A program made the translations under genes and the position numbers. Of a stretch of DNA of 64,000 bases, positions 29,096 to 40,402 are shown one piece after another; position 1 is the stretch's first letter; the number at the start of each line of letters is the position of its first letter. Origin of the DNA: Frigoriglobus tundricola (GTDB lineage Bacteria > Planctomycetota > Planctomycetia > Gemmatales > Gemmataceae). A model generated the notes under the pieces. The model did no database searches and was not told the origin of the DNA. It was given only the letters and a program-made list of their open reading frames with translations. The DNA is taken from the NCBI RefSeq assembly GCF_013128195.2, contig NZ_CP053452.2, positions 7,378,001 to 7,442,000 on the forward strand, given 5' to 3'.

Positions 29096-30106
29096 TCAGT
29101 CGAGGTAATTCGCGGCTACGCCCTCCTGGGCCGTTACCAGCCGGCGGAACGTGAGGGCGTCGATGTCGTCGCGAATGAAGGACACGTGCGCGTCCATGAA
29201 GAGGCAGTTCGTCCCGCCCCCGTGAAAGCTGAGCGGTTGGTCATTCGGGCCACAGTTTTTTTGCGTCCAGGGGCAGGTCACGCTGCCGCCGAACGGCGTG
29301 ATGGGGTTGTTCATCAGTTTGTAGGGGAAGACCACGGACGCCGACACGGGCGCCGTCAGTGGCGCGGCTGAGGCCAGTTCGCCCCAGCGCCAGGGGTTCC
29401 GGTAGCCACCGAGGCCGAGGGTGTCGGTATACGACTTGTTGTTAAAGGACTCGCTGCGGCCGACGGCTTCCGTGAGCCACATCGTGTTGCTGGCCCCGTC
29501 GAGGAGGACCTCAATCCCGGCGGCCGGGGAGCGGAGGGCGCCGAGGTCCGCGAGCCCGGGCGTCAGCCCCGACGGGTGGACGAGCCCCGTCCCGGCAGTG
29601 TTGATAATCACCGCGGGAAGCGGCATGTAGTCGGTGTACCCGTAGGTGCTGGTGTCGAGCCCGCTCCGGGGCCGGACAGGGTTTGTGGGGCAGAGGAAGA
29701 GGCTGATCGGGCTCTGCGCGGCCGCGGAGTTGGCTGCCGCGTCATAGGCCTGTGAGGGATCGGTATAGAGCAAAAACACGTCGTTGTGTTCAATGAACGG
29801 GAGCAACAGAACAAACGTCGATCGGTAGTCGTTGGTGGACGGGGAGTTGCGGGAAAAGTTACTGAAATTGATGTTGCCGCTCGAATCCCAGTACACGCCC
29901 GAGCCCGGATAGATCCGGAACGTCGTTTCGTAAGAGGCCATCGCGATCCCGAGTTGACGCATGTTGCTCGAACAGGAGAGTCGGTTGGCGACTTCCCGCG
30001 CGCGCTGGACCGCGGGAAGGAGGAGCGACACGAGAATCGAAATGATAGCGATGACCGTGAGCAACTCGATGAGTGTGAAGCCGCGTCGGGTTCGGGGGGG
30101 CCGCAT
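29096..30106 (-). CDS. DUF1559 prepilin-like protein 1
   Basis: The 336-residue protein opens with a type IV prepilin leader ([54 protein letters not shown]), with cleavage expected between G and F. A DUF1559 domain follows, ending in [49 protein letters not shown]. The 'SFHxGGxNxLFxDGxV' block is the family signature. These proteins occur in large numbers in planctomycetes and are thought to be pseudopilins or surface proteins. It is a diverged paralogue of the next gene upstream; the two are separated by about 265 bases with a terminator-like hairpin. Confidence 0.9.
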   Translation of the reverse strand: MRPPRTRRGFTLIELLTVIAIISILVSLLLPAVQRAREVANRLSCSSNMRQLGIAMASYETTFRIYPGSGVYWDSSGNINFSNFSRNSPSTNDYRSTFVLLLPFIEHNDVFLLYTDPSQAYDAAANSAAAQSPISLFLCPTNPVRPRSGLDTSTYGYTDYMPLPAVIINTAGTGLVHPSGLTPGLADLGALRSPAAGIEVLLDGASNTMWLTEAVGRSESFNNKSYTDTLGLGGYRNPWRWGELASAAPLTAPVSASVVFPYKLMNNPITPFGGSVTCPWTQKNCGPNDQPLSFHGGGTNCLFMDAHVSFIRDDIDALTFRRLVTAQEGVAANYLD

Positions 30107-30268
30107 GGTTGGTTACCCGTAATACGCAAGGTAAGGGTGCGAAAAAGCTCCGCTACGTCTCCCACTGCGTGGAAAATTCCACACGGCGGAGTGGGCAGGA
30201 CCGTGGCTGCCCGTCTGATTCGAAGTCGTCGGTACCCAGCATCCGTGTCGGGGTAGTAACACAAACGA

Positions 30269-30302
30269 CCCGTTCACTCCGGACGCAGCCGGGGTGAACG
30301 GG
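30269..30302 (-). terminator. Rho-independent-type hairpin after DUF1559 protein 2
   Basis: A 14-bp stem (CCCGTTCACTCCGG against CCGGGGTGAACGGG, one G-T-type mismatch) with a 6-base loop lies 70 bases after the stop of the minus-strand gene. It is followed in that direction by the T-rich TCGTTTGTGTT. Confidence 0.6.
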
Positions 30303-30371
30303 CGGAGCACGAACAATTGATTCCCGGGCGACCCGTCGAACCGGGCCGCCCTGCCCAAATCGCAATGCCCC

Positions 30372-31637
<1,266 letters not shown>

Positions 31638-32031
31638 GTAACAACTCCGTGTTGCGAGAACCCGCCACCGGTCTCGTGGACAGTTACGAGAATAGACACC
31701 GGTGGGGTGTCGAAGTTATACGAGTGCAGCGCAGCGAGTCGCAAGAGATATCGGATGAATAAGGCGTGAATGTATCTACACATTCTGGGCGCCCGAACCG
31801 GAAACAAAAAGTGGCAATCTGGCGGTGCGGGGAAATCACGTTGCTTCTCGCGATGCACCACAATTTCCTCATATATCTTCAAGCTTTGCACTTCTTTTCT
31901 TCATTAATTCTGCTCGTCATTCGCTATAAGAAGATTCACTCATTTGATGGCGAATCGTACTGCTCTGGTTGGTCATTATCCCATATTATCTCTCTTGGTT
32001 AACAGCTCTGAATTGATACAGAGGGCGAGCC
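31638..32031. promoter_or_regulatory. AT-rich divergent promoter region between DUF1559 protein 2 and the TPR gene
   Basis: These 394 bases are much richer in A and T than the surrounding genome, especially 31780-32010 (for example ATATATCTTCAAGC, CTTCATTAATTC, TTATCCCATATTATC). They separate two divergent genes and hold no supported gene, so both promoters must lie here. Individual -35/-10 pairs cannot be assigned with confidence. Confidence 0.55.
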
Positions 32032-34878
32032 ATGTCCGACGCGCGAGGCCTCCTCCCCCTGCCGGCCCGGCCGACGGACGGGGCCCCGTCCGTCGATCCG
32101 TCCGCGCGTGCCGCCGAGTTGCACTTTCGTAGCGCCGACGAGGCGGCGCGGCGCGGCGAGTACGACCGCGCCGCGGCCGAATACACGTACAGTATTCAAC
32201 TCGATCCCGCCCGCGTCGAGGCGTTTGCGCGCCGCGCGGACATCCTGCGCGTGCTGGGGCGCTCCGATGCGGCGGTGGCTGACTATACGGCCTACCTCTC
32301 TGCGCGGCCGGCCGACCCGCTTGTGCTGGTGAACCGCGGCCAGTTGTACGCACTGGCCGGGTTGCATCGCCTTGCGGCGAGCGACTTCACGGCGGCGCTC
32401 GCGGTGAAGCCGGACGATCCGGGGGTCCGTCTGAGCCGCGGGCAAGCGCTCGCGAAGCTCGGCGAGTCGCACGAGGCGCTCGCCGACTTCACCCGCGTCA
32501 TCGAGTTGACGCCCGGGAACGCGTTCGCCCACTACGAGCGCGGCTCCGCGTTCCTGCTGACCGGCGACCCGGCGTCGGCCCTCGCCGACCTGACGCGGGC
32601 CGTTCAGCTCAACCCGTTCTTGTGGCTCGCGCTCCTCCGGCGGGCCGACGCGCACACCAAGCTCGGCCAACCCGACCGGGCGGTGGCCGACCTCACGGAG
32701 GCGATCCGGCTCGATCCGTCCAACCCCGAGCTGTACGTCGCGCGAGCGGAAGTGTCCGCCCGCGCGAAGCTGTCCACCGGCCTGGAGGACTTCGACGAGG
32801 CCGTCCGGCTCGACCCGACGAACCCACAGTGGCGCGTCCGGCGGGCGGGGGCGTACCTCGCCGCCGGGCGTCCCGAGCGTGCGGAGGAGGACTATAACGT
32901 CGCAGTGGCGGCGGCCCCCGACTCGGTCGCCTGGGTCTGTGCCCGGGGCGAGGCCCGGCTGTTGATGGGCCGGTTGGACGCCGCGCTGGGTGATTATGTG
33001 GAGGCGGCGCGCCTCGCGCCCACCAGTGGGATCGCGTTCCTCGGGCAGGCGATGGTGTACGTCACCCGTGGCGACTTCAGCCTGGCGCTCCCGTACCTCG
33101 AACGGGCCATCGCCCTCGCCCCCCAACTGGCCGAGGCGCATTACCAGCGGGCGCGGTGTAACGCCCGTCTGGAACAGGTGGAGGAGGCGATCGAGGACGC
33201 CACACAGGCCCTCGCCATCAGCCCCGATGCGGTTCTCCCACGGCGCCTCCGGGCCGAGATGTTCCTGAAGGCCGGTCGGGTCGAGGACGCGTACGCGGAC
33301 CTGGCCCAGCTCATCAATAAGGCCCCGGACGATCCGCAGGTGTACCACCTGCGGGGGCGGCTCGAGGCTCGGCGGGGCCGGACCGAAGCGGCCCTCGCCG
33401 ACCTGACGACCGCCCTGCGGCTCGACCCGAAGTTCACCGAGGCACTGGCCCACCGGGCCGGGGTGTACCGGGCGATGGCCAAGCACCCCGAGGCGCTGGC
33501 GGACCTCACGAGCGCCGTACACCACGACCCGAAGTACGCGGCGGAATACCTGGTTCAGCTCGGCATCGTTCGCGGGGCGAAGGGCGAGTTCAACGGCGCG
33601 ATCGCGGACTTCATTGTGGCGCTCCAGCTCGACCCGGCGAACAAGGCCGCCCAGCGGGCGAAGGAGCTGGTCGTCCAGCTCCGCGACACCCACGGCTCGC
33701 CGACCGCGGATTCGGAGGAGCGGGACCTGGACCGGGTGGCGGCCGCCGAGCGGCGCCTCGGCGGGATGGGGGACGAGCGGCGGAGCCGGCCGTGGCGCTC
33801 GACGGCGGGTGCGGACCCGCTCCCCGGCGGGATGAAGGCGCTGGGCGCTGGGTCCTCGGCGCGCACCAAGCTCCCGAGATCCGGGGTTGTCGGCGTCGTC
33901 CTGGTTCCCGAAGACGACGACGAACTGTCGGTCGCCCCGACGGACGAGAGCACGGAATTCACGGTCGGGCGTGGATCGGGCTCCCGCCCTCCGACTGTGG
34001 ATAATGCGGACGCGGGGGGCGATGACCTCGTCCTCGACACGGAGCACGAGGCCTCGGGCGCGGAGGAGCAAGACGAGCGCGCCGCGCCGCGCCCCAGGCC
34101 CTCTCCGAAGTTGAAGCCCAAGTCGAAGCCCAAGTCGCTGAGTCGGGGGGGGCGCCGGGAAGCGGCGCCCGCCTCCGTGGCATCGTCGAAGCGCACCAAA
34201 TCGGAACCCGCACCGGACGACGAGGAGCCGATGCGGGCCCCGGTGCCGCCCAAGCGCGAGACCGTTGTCGCACCCGCCACGGTCCCGCCCAAGGTCTCCC
34301 CGGCTGCTGCGCCCGCAGCGGCCCCGGCCACGAAGACGGCCGTACCGCCCGAAGTGGCCGCGCCCAAAGCGGCACCGAAACGGCGGTACGACGACGACGA
34401 CGAGGACCAGAGCAAGTTCCGCAGGCTGATCAACAGCAAGCGGGGCCAGCAGATCTTGCTCCCATTAGGCTTCATCGCCCTCTCGTATTTCATTTACGAC
34501 ACGTTCTTGAGCGAACCGTCACTGGAGTCTGCGGTCGCCCGCGGACTCGCCGCACCGTATCCGGTAGATCCGGAGTGCAAATTCACGCCGGACGCGTTCA
34601 TGACCGCTTGTACGAAGGACAACGGGGCCGGCATCAAGAAGTACCAGGAGCGTTACGTCGAGGTCACGGGGAAAATCAAAAAGATTGGCTCGCCGAACGG
34701 GCCGATCGTATTTGAGACCTCCTCGCCGGCGCCTGCACTGGCCTGTGGCCTGTTAGTACCTGAGGACGCGGCCAAAATGAAAGTGGGCGAGCAGGTGACG
34801 CTTCAGGGGGAGGTCGTAGGCATCAACAAGACCACCGACGAGCTTGTGATCGCACTTTGTAAAGTGCAGAAAAAGTGA
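32032..34878 (+). CDS. Large TPR protein with a membrane segment and C-terminal OB-fold domain
   Basis: The 948-residue protein begins with about 15 tetratricopeptide repeats (residues about 20-555; recurring patterns such as LGxxxxALADxTxAIxLDPxNxxxxxxRA). A low-complexity region follows (about 560-790; Pro, Ala, Glu, Lys), then a membrane segment (QQILLPLGFIALSYFIYDTFL, about 805-825). The last 110 residues (YVEVTGKIKKIGSPNGPIVFET...VGEQVTLQGEVVGI...LVIALCKVQKK) resemble the tRNA_anti-like OB fold also seen in the 817-residue protein at 25849. The TPR part would be cytoplasmic. GAGGGCGAG precedes the start. It is probably a scaffold protein. Confidence 0.83.
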   Translation: MSDARGLLPLPARPTDGAPSVDPSARAAELHFRSADEAARRGEYDRAAAEYTYSIQLDPARVEAFARRADILRVLGRSDAAVADYTAYLSARPADPLVLVNRGQLYALAGLHRLAASDFTAALAVKPDDPGVRLSRGQALAKLGESHEALADFTRVIELTPGNAFAHYERGSAFLLTGDPASALADLTRAVQLNPFLWLALLRRADAHTKLGQPDRAVADLTEAIRLDPSNPELYVARAEVSARAKLSTGLEDFDEAVRLDPTNPQWRVRRAGAYLAAGRPERAEEDYNVAVAAAPDSVAWVCARGEARLLMGRLDAALGDYVEAARLAPTSGIAFLGQAMVYVTRGDFSLALPYLERAIALAPQLAEAHYQRARCNARLEQVEEAIEDATQALAISPDAVLPRRLRAEMFLKAGRVEDAYADLAQLINKAPDDPQVYHLRGRLEARRGRTEAALADLTTALRLDPKFTEALAHRAGVYRAMAKHPEALADLTSAVHHDPKYAAEYLVQLGIVRGAKGEFNGAIADFIVALQLDPANKAAQRAKELVVQLRDTHGSPTADSEERDLDRVAAAERRLGGMGDERRSRPWRSTAGADPLPGGMKALGAGSSARTKLPRSGVVGVVLVPEDDDELSVAPTDESTEFTVGRGSGSRPPTVDNADAGGDDLVLDTEHEASGAEEQDERAAPRPRPSPKLKPKSKPKSLSRGGRREAAPASVASSKRTKSEPAPDDEEPMRAPVPPKRETVVAPATVPPKVSPAAAPAAAPATKTAVPPEVAAPKAAPKRRYDDDDEDQSKFRRLINSKRGQQILLPLGFIALSYFIYDTFLSEPSLESAVARGLAAPYPVDPECKFTPDAFMTACTKDNGAGIKKYQERYVEVTGKIKKIGSPNGPIVFETSSPAPALACGLLVPEDAAKMKVGEQVTLQGEVVGINKTTDELVIALCKVQKK

Positions 34879-35297
34879 GGCCGCACAGCGGTTCGCTCGA
34901 CCATTGACGGAGCTTCTCTTTCACCCCGTCGTCAGAATCGCACAATGCCCTGGTGTATGTTGAATCGACACAATTGGCTCGGCCGCGGTGGGACGCACGG
35001 TCGGGCTTCTTCGCTCCCACATTCACCTCCCCCCCGCACTCATTTGCGGTCGCGGAACCGGGCCACGCTGGGTCCGAGTCAATGTGGCCCGAGTGGCTCC
35101 TCAACCCCCGCACCGGTGACGTGACAGTCGATCGCGTTTCAGAATTCGAACCGCGGCTCGGGGTAGAAACGAGCCTTGCACCCGAAAACCTGGGCGCCGC
35201 GGACGTGGACGAAGCGGAGCGTCCCAGTTCCGTGCCAGGCGCCGGCTCACGTGGCATCCGTTGTGATGCGGGCTCACCCGCCGCGCGAGGAGGACTC
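34879..35297. other. Intergenic, no supported gene
   Basis: The glycosyltransferase frame stays open upstream of its chosen start, to 34953, but the extra residues are without hydrophobic segments or homology, and a strong ribosome-binding site lies just before 35298. I see no separate gene here. Confidence 0.5.
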
Positions 35298-37520
35298 ATG
35301 TCGTCGCCCGAATCCGTCGCAACTGTCCCGGCCAATAACTCTTTTTGGCACCGGCCGTGGCGGCGTGCCGAATTCGGGTGGGGTGTGACCGCCGTGACAC
35401 TCCTCCTCGGCCTGCCGATCTTTTTTTGTCTGCCGCCGGGCGGGGACGTCACGCTGTACGACATGGCCGCCCGCACTGTCCTGCGTGGCGGGGTGCATTA
35501 CCGGGACGTGTTCGACACGAACCCGCCCGGGATCGTTTGGGCGCAGGCCCTCATTCGGCGCACCTGCGGTTGGAGCTACGAGGTTCTGCGCGCGTGGGAT
35601 CTGCTCATCGTGGGCGGCAGCGTGGTCTTGCTCGCGCGTTGGATCCGCCGTGCCAACGGGTCCGGTTATTCCGTGGCGTGGTTCGCGGCCGGGGTCGCGC
35701 TGGTCTATCCGTTCGCTTCCCAGAACACCCACTGCCAGCGGGATCCGTGGATGCTGCTGCCGGTTCTCGTGGCACTCGGGATGAGGCTCCGGCGCCTGGA
35801 AGCCCGGTTGTCGGAGCCCAATGGGGGCACCTGCCCTCCGGCTCCATGGTGGACGGGGCCTTTCCCGGAAGGGTGCTGTTGGGGGGCGGCGGCGTGGATC
35901 AAGCCGCACGTGATCCTGCCCGCGGCGGTTGTCTGGTGGGTGTCGGTCGTCCCACTCTATCGCCGATCCCGGCTCTCACGGTGGGGGGTCGCGCGGGACT
36001 TTCTGGGCTCGTTTTCCGGTGGGTCGTTCGTCGGCGCGCTCGGGGCCGCGTGGCTGGTGGGGACGGGCACTTGGCCGTACTTCTTCAGCCAATTCGCCGA
36101 CTGGAATCCGGAATACGCGGAGCGAGCGCTGTCCCTGTTGCCCTCGCGGCTCGATGTGGTCCTGGCGTTTTTCCCGCCGTGGAGCCTGGCCCACCTTCTG
36201 GCGGTCCCGCTCGCGGTGATCGGCGTGAGAGAGTTCCTCAAGTGGCCCCACCGGCCGGCCCGATTGGAGCGGTGGCGGGTGTACAGTTGGGCGCCCACGG
36301 AGCGGGCGGCCGCCGCGCGGGCGTTGCTCGGCGCGTTGTACCTGGTTTGGCTGTTCCAGTCCTGGGTGTTTCAAAGGGAGGCGGAATACATCCACATCCC
36401 GGACACCTTCCTGATGATGGCCGTCGTGGCCGGGCAGCGCTGGGCCCTGGGCTTCTGCGGCTTGGTTTGGGTGCTCGCGGCCAATGTGTTCGTGCGCACC
36501 GCGGGGGCCGACCCCGAGATCTTTCAACTGATCCGGGAACTGGACAACTCCCCGATCCCGATCAAGCTCCCCTATCATCCCCTCGGGCGCCCGGACCTGT
36601 TCGAAACGTGGGTCCAGTGCTGGCGCGAGGGCGGGACCCCGCAGGTGCGGAACCGTGTACAACTAATGGACGGAAAGCCGATCACCTCGGACTGGGTGGA
36701 ACTGGAGCAGGTCGCCGGTTACCTGCGGGCCGTGGACCCGCCTGTGGCCGACCGGGAACTCCTCTGTTGGAACCTCAGCACGCACCCGCTGTACCTCAAA
36801 TTGGGTGTCGAACCGGCGCTCCGCTACATGCACTGGGAAACGGTGTTCGAGTTTCGATCCAAAGCGGATCAAGTGTGCCGAGAGGTCGCACGCGCCAACC
36901 CGCGGTTTGTGGTCAGCGACCTCGGGACTTTTGTCGGTTCCAAGCGCCTAGTCCACGCGCCGGGCCTGGACGGCCGCGCGGACCAGCTGCCCTATTGGTT
37001 CCCGCGGGCACAAGCGAACCGGTTCCCGTGGAACCAGCCGATCGTGGTTCGGGCGGGGCGGTACGCCGTCCATCGGGTCACCAACCCCATCCTGGCGCGC
37101 GACGTCGAACCGCCCCCTCTTGACCAGCAAGTGTTGAGGCCGGGGATCAACGAGTGGTCCGGCTCGATGAACCAGGCGATCGACCCGTCGCAGTTCGCGC
37201 CCGCCTATTTGGAAGTGTCGGGTGCCACCGCCCTCGGGCTGGTCGATAGCCCGTCCTCATGGGCGCAGTTGCAGCGGATGACAGGGTCGGTCCCGCCGCC
37301 CGGCGGGGTCGACTTCTCGCTCTTCGTGGCAGTCGTCGGCCTGTCCGCGGGAAGGGAGATGGGCCTGTCCCTTGGGGTCCAAGCGGGGGAGCTGGCGGCG
37401 CGGGTCGAGTCGAGTCGCCAGACGGCCCCCGGCCAGCGCTACCAGATCGTCGTCCTCCCCCGAGAAGGCGTGACGACGGTGAACGGGCGGCCCTTTCGCG
37501 CGAACCCCGAGGCGAAGTAG
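35298..37520 (+). CDS. GT-C-type membrane glycosyltransferase
   Basis: The 740-residue protein starts at the ATG at 35298 with GAGGAGG seven bases upstream. After one hydrophobic helix it has the acidic loop motif of the PMT/ArnT (GT39/GT83-like) fold: DVTLYDMAARTVLRGGVHYRDVFDTNPPGIVWAQAL. Roughly ten membrane helices follow to residue 400, then a large soluble C-terminal domain (about 420-740) that would lie outside. Members move sugars from polyprenyl-phosphate donors to lipids or proteins. The KPHVILPA motif after a helix is also typical. With the next two genes it forms a plus-strand envelope cluster. Confidence 0.8.
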   Translation: MSSPESVATVPANNSFWHRPWRRAEFGWGVTAVTLLLGLPIFFCLPPGGDVTLYDMAARTVLRGGVHYRDVFDTNPPGIVWAQALIRRTCGWSYEVLRAWDLLIVGGSVVLLARWIRRANGSGYSVAWFAAGVALVYPFASQNTHCQRDPWMLLPVLVALGMRLRRLEARLSEPNGGTCPPAPWWTGPFPEGCCWGAAAWIKPHVILPAAVVWWVSVVPLYRRSRLSRWGVARDFLGSFSGGSFVGALGAAWLVGTGTWPYFFSQFADWNPEYAERALSLLPSRLDVVLAFFPPWSLAHLLAVPLAVIGVREFLKWPHRPARLERWRVYSWAPTERAAAARALLGALYLVWLFQSWVFQREAEYIHIPDTFLMMAVVAGQRWALGFCGLVWVLAANVFVRTAGADPEIFQLIRELDNSPIPIKLPYHPLGRPDLFETWVQCWREGGTPQVRNRVQLMDGKPITSDWVELEQVAGYLRAVDPPVADRELLCWNLSTHPLYLKLGVEPALRYMHWETVFEFRSKADQVCREVARANPRFVVSDLGTFVGSKRLVHAPGLDGRADQLPYWFPRAQANRFPWNQPIVVRAGRYAVHRVTNPILARDVEPPPLDQQVLRPGINEWSGSMNQAIDPSQFAPAYLEVSGATALGLVDSPSSWAQLQRMTGSVPPPGGVDFSLFVAVVGLSAGREMGLSLGVQAGELAARVESSRQTAPGQRYQIVVLPREGVTTVNGRPFRANPEAK

Positions 37521-37831
37521 GCCCCCGCGAGGTGATCGACCGATCAACAACAGGTGGTTGGGCGGTCGATTTCACCGCACCCGCACGTGAACGTTATGTT
37601 CCTGACTCTGCCCCGGGCGGGGCGCATCGTTTCGGGTCGGACGTCCGCTTCTGTCCCAGAACCCGACCACTTTCGGGGGCGGTCTGGGGCGAGGAGTCGG
37701 AGCCTGGGACTATTTCGCGGCAGCGGACGGGCGTGGACCGTTGTGAGAGGGTTGTTCCCTTTTGGCGCGGGTCGCACTCTCGCACGTGTTCGGACCGCGT
37801 GGCTCGTACCAAGTGCCGCGGGAGGATGGGC
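37521..37831. other. Intergenic, no supported gene
   Basis: About 310 bases between the glycosyltransferase and the small membrane protein. No domain-bearing reading is visible on either strand. A GGGAGG at its end serves the next gene. Confidence 0.5.
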
Positions 37832-38191
37832 GTGACCCCGGTGACACGAACTCGGCTCGGTCTGTGTGTCCTGGTTTTACCCTGCCTCGCGTACAGCGTC
37901 GCGCACCTGATCAAGGTCGTGGATCACGCCCCCCGCCCCGGGTACGTGGATCGCGTCACGAAAGCGGAACGGCGGTACGACCCGGTGCGCGGGGAGCTGC
38001 CGGCGCGGGGCACGGTCGGGTACGTTCTGAAAGTTCGGTCCTTGGCCATGCTGGACTGGTACCAGCACTACGGCCTCGTGTTCGCCCAGTACACGTTGGC
38101 CCCGTTGCAGGTGGCGGCCGGCGACGGGTACGACGTGGTTCTTGAGGAACACGACGAGGGCGTGCGCGTCACCCGGAGGGCGGCACGGTGA
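37832..38191 (+). CDS. Small signal-anchored protein of unknown function
   Basis: The 119-residue protein has one N-terminal hydrophobic segment (LGLCVLVLPCLAYSVAHLI) and a soluble rest (ERRYDPVRGELPARGTVGYVLKV...LDWYQHYGLVFAQYTLAPLQVAAGDGYDVVLEEH). It looks like a short relative of periplasmic domains attached to membrane glycosyltransferases. The GTG at 37832 is chosen because GGAGG ends six bases before it; the ATG at 37826 would leave no spacing. Its stop overlaps the GTG of the next gene by four bases (GTGA), indicating translational coupling. Confidence 0.7.
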   Translation: MTPVTRTRLGLCVLVLPCLAYSVAHLIKVVDHAPRPGYVDRVTKAERRYDPVRGELPARGTVGYVLKVRSLAMLDWYQHYGLVFAQYTLAPLQVAAGDGYDVVLEEHDEGVRVTRRAAR

Positions 38192-39678
38192 TCGGCCCGC
38201 TCATCGCCCTCGTCTTACCGGCCGTGTCCGGCTCGCTGGCGTGCCGCCTGCTCTGGCCGGCGGCGCCGAGGAGCTATCCCGCGGCGGTCCTCCACGCGTC
38301 TTTGGGCACCGGCTTCGGTTTAGGAGCGGCGTCCTGTGTCTACTTCGCGGCGCTGCTGGTCGGCGGGTCCCCCGGGGCCAGCTATCCGTGGGTCGAGGGT
38401 GCGGGGTTCGTGCTCGTGTCGGCGGGGCTCGGGGTCGCGCTCCGCAGGCGCGGGGGAGCGAACCTTGACCCGCCGGCCGCGGGTGCGGCCGACGGGTTCC
38501 AGTTGATCTGGGTGGTCGCGGCGGTCGCCCTGGCTTGCTTTTTGATCGGGTACCCGATCTATTACAGCATGGTGCCCCACGGCATCAACGACTCGGTCAT
38601 GTTTTGGAACCTCCGTGCGCGGTTCCTCTTCCGGGGCGAGGACAGGTGGCGAGACGGTTTCGGGGACATGTACATCGCCCCCGACTATCCCCTGCTGCTC
38701 CCGTCCGTGGTCGCGCGGTGCTGGACGTATCAGGGGCACGAATCCACCCTCGCCCCTGCTCTCGTCGCGTTAACCTTCGGGCTCGCGTGCGTGGCGACTC
38801 TGGTCGCGGGGCTCGCGCTGCTCCGCGGGCCGACCCAGGGGTTCCTCGCCGGCCTGGTCTTGTTGGGCACGAGCTACTATTTCGAAACGACCGCCATGCA
38901 GGTCTGCGACGTGCCCGTCGCGTTCTTCTACCTGGCCAGCGCGGTTGCATTGTGCTGCGCGGACCGCTGCGGGGCCTCCCGCACGCTCCCGGTGCTCGCG
39001 GGAGCGATGGCGGGGTTCGCCGCGTGGACCAAGAACGACGGTCAACTCTTCTTCGTTGCGCTTCTAGCCGTGCGAGCGGGCCAGGCCGTTGCCACCGGAA
39101 CTGTACGCCGGTTCGCCCACGAGTTCGGGGGGCTCCTCGCCGGCGCCGCACCCGCGCTCCTGGCGCTCCTGGTCTTCAAGTACGGCGTCGCCCCCACGAG
39201 CGACTTCGTTACCGGGCAGGGCGAAGCGGTCACACTCGGTCGCCTCCAGGATCCCGAGCGGTACCTGCTGATCGTTCAGACGTTCGTCGGCGACCTCCTG
39301 GGGATCGGTCCGGGGCTGATTCCGGTTCTCGCCCTTTATGCGATCCTGGTTGGCAGCGCCCCCCCGGCCCGCCGCCAGAACGTCAAGCAGTTTTTTGTGC
39401 TCACGATTCTGATGCTCATCGGGTACGCGGCCGTCTACCTCATTACGCCCCACGACCTCCGCTGGCGCCTGGAGACGTCTTTCGATCGGCTCCGGATGCA
39501 ACTTTGGCCCCTGGCACTGTTCGCATTCTTCCTCTGGGTCGCGGCTCCGGCCGAGGCGGTTACCCGTGCGGACCCGGTGCCCCGCCCCGAGCCCCCCGTC
39601 GGCCCGCGCCCATCCGCCACGGACCCGGCCGGCGGCTCCCCCTCAATGATGCCGCGGTACCGTGGCGGACGAGAATGA
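38188..39678 (+). CDS. Multi-pass membrane protein, probable GT-C glycosyltransferase
   Basis: The 496-residue protein has about eleven hydrophobic segments. After the third is an extended loop with GINDSVMFWNLRARFLFRGEDRWRDGFGDMYIAPDYPLLLPSVVARCW, which resembles the acceptor/donor loop of GT-C enzymes. The AGFAAWTKNDGQLFF segment matches the WTKxEG pattern of that superfamily. It is translationally coupled to the small protein upstream, so both probably act in one complex at the cytoplasmic membrane. The sugar and acceptor cannot be read from the sequence. The C terminus is Pro-rich. Confidence 0.75.
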   Translation: MIGPLIALVLPAVSGSLACRLLWPAAPRSYPAAVLHASLGTGFGLGAASCVYFAALLVGGSPGASYPWVEGAGFVLVSAGLGVALRRRGGANLDPPAAGAADGFQLIWVVAAVALACFLIGYPIYYSMVPHGINDSVMFWNLRARFLFRGEDRWRDGFGDMYIAPDYPLLLPSVVARCWTYQGHESTLAPALVALTFGLACVATLVAGLALLRGPTQGFLAGLVLLGTSYYFETTAMQVCDVPVAFFYLASAVALCCADRCGASRTLPVLAGAMAGFAAWTKNDGQLFFVALLAVRAGQAVATGTVRRFAHEFGGLLAGAAPALLALLVFKYGVAPTSDFVTGQGEAVTLGRLQDPERYLLIVQTFVGDLLGIGPGLIPVLALYAILVGSAPPARRQNVKQFFVLTILMLIGYAAVYLITPHDLRWRLETSFDRLRMQLWPLALFAFFLWVAAPAEAVTRADPVPRPEPPVGPRPSATDPAGGSPSMMPRYRGGRE

Positions 39679-39859
39679 GCCGTTCGGCGCCGAAATGGTG
39701 AGGCGGGCCACGGGTGGCTGCGTGCTCTGGGGCTATCGGTTCCCCGGTCGCAGTCCAATGCTGCCACGGCCGACTTCTTCGTCGCGCCCTCACCTCGATG
39801 AACAAGGCGGCCCAGCGGGCGACGGAACCGGTAGCACACCCGACCCCGCCGAATCAATT

Positions 39860-40402
39860 CTAATTGAGAAACTGTGCCACGTGGGTCACGGTCGGTGTGG
39901 TCCGGCGCAGCTCCTCGACCCCCGCGCTGGTAACGCGACTACTGATCACGTTCACCTGTTCGAGGCGCGGCATGCCGTGGAAACGAGCGAGCCCGGCGTC
40001 CGAAATCTGGGTGTCACGGACGTGGAGGTAGCGGAGCGTCCGGATCCGCGCCAGGTGCGACATTCCTTCGTCCGTGACCTGGGTTTTGCAGACACTCACC
40101 CACTCGAGTTCCTCGATTCCCTCCAGGTGAACCAGCCCGGCGTCCGTCACTTTCGTGCCGTCCAGCAGCAGCCGGTGGATCGGCCGAATGTCCCGCAGCA
40201 GCATCAGGTCGTCGTTGGTAGCGGGCTGACCCATCATCGACACGATCGATAACATCCGACCATCGTAGTCCGGTTCTTCAATGTAGATGCCGTTCACGGA
40301 CTCGAGTTTCTCGATCGCGCGGCGCCGCGGCGTGGGCCAGAAGAGGACCGCGGCCACTGCCGCGAGGAGCAGAACCACTAGGATCGCGTGACGCGTTCGC
40401 AT
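39860..40402 (-). CDS. Membrane-anchored leucine-rich-repeat protein
   Basis: The 180-residue protein has an N-terminal membrane anchor (HAILVVLLLAAVAAVLFWPTP). Four leucine-rich repeats of the planctomycete type follow: IHRLLLDGTKVTDAGLVHLEGI, LEWVSVCKTQVTDEGMSHLARI, LRYLHVRDTQISDAGLARFHGM and LEQVNVISSRVTSAGVEEL. The 'T-x-V/I-T/S-D-A/E-G-L' signature is that of the GALA/internalin-like repeats common in this phylum. They are binding surfaces without catalytic function. The gene is convergent with the glycosyltransferase and divergent from the first TMTC-like gene. Confidence 0.8.
   Translation of the reverse strand: MRTRHAILVVLLLAAVAAVLFWPTPRRRAIEKLESVNGIYIEEPDYDGRMLSIVSMMGQPATNDDLMLLRDIRPIHRLLLDGTKVTDAGLVHLEGIEELEWVSVCKTQVTDEGMSHLARIRTLRYLHVRDTQISDAGLARFHGMPRLEQVNVISSRVTSAGVEELRRTTPTVTHVAQFLN

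Noticed and set aside
31999-34071. 690-residue minus-strand reading opposite the TPR gene
   Set aside because: It mirrors codon bias of the TPR repeats and shows no independent motif or ribosome-binding site.
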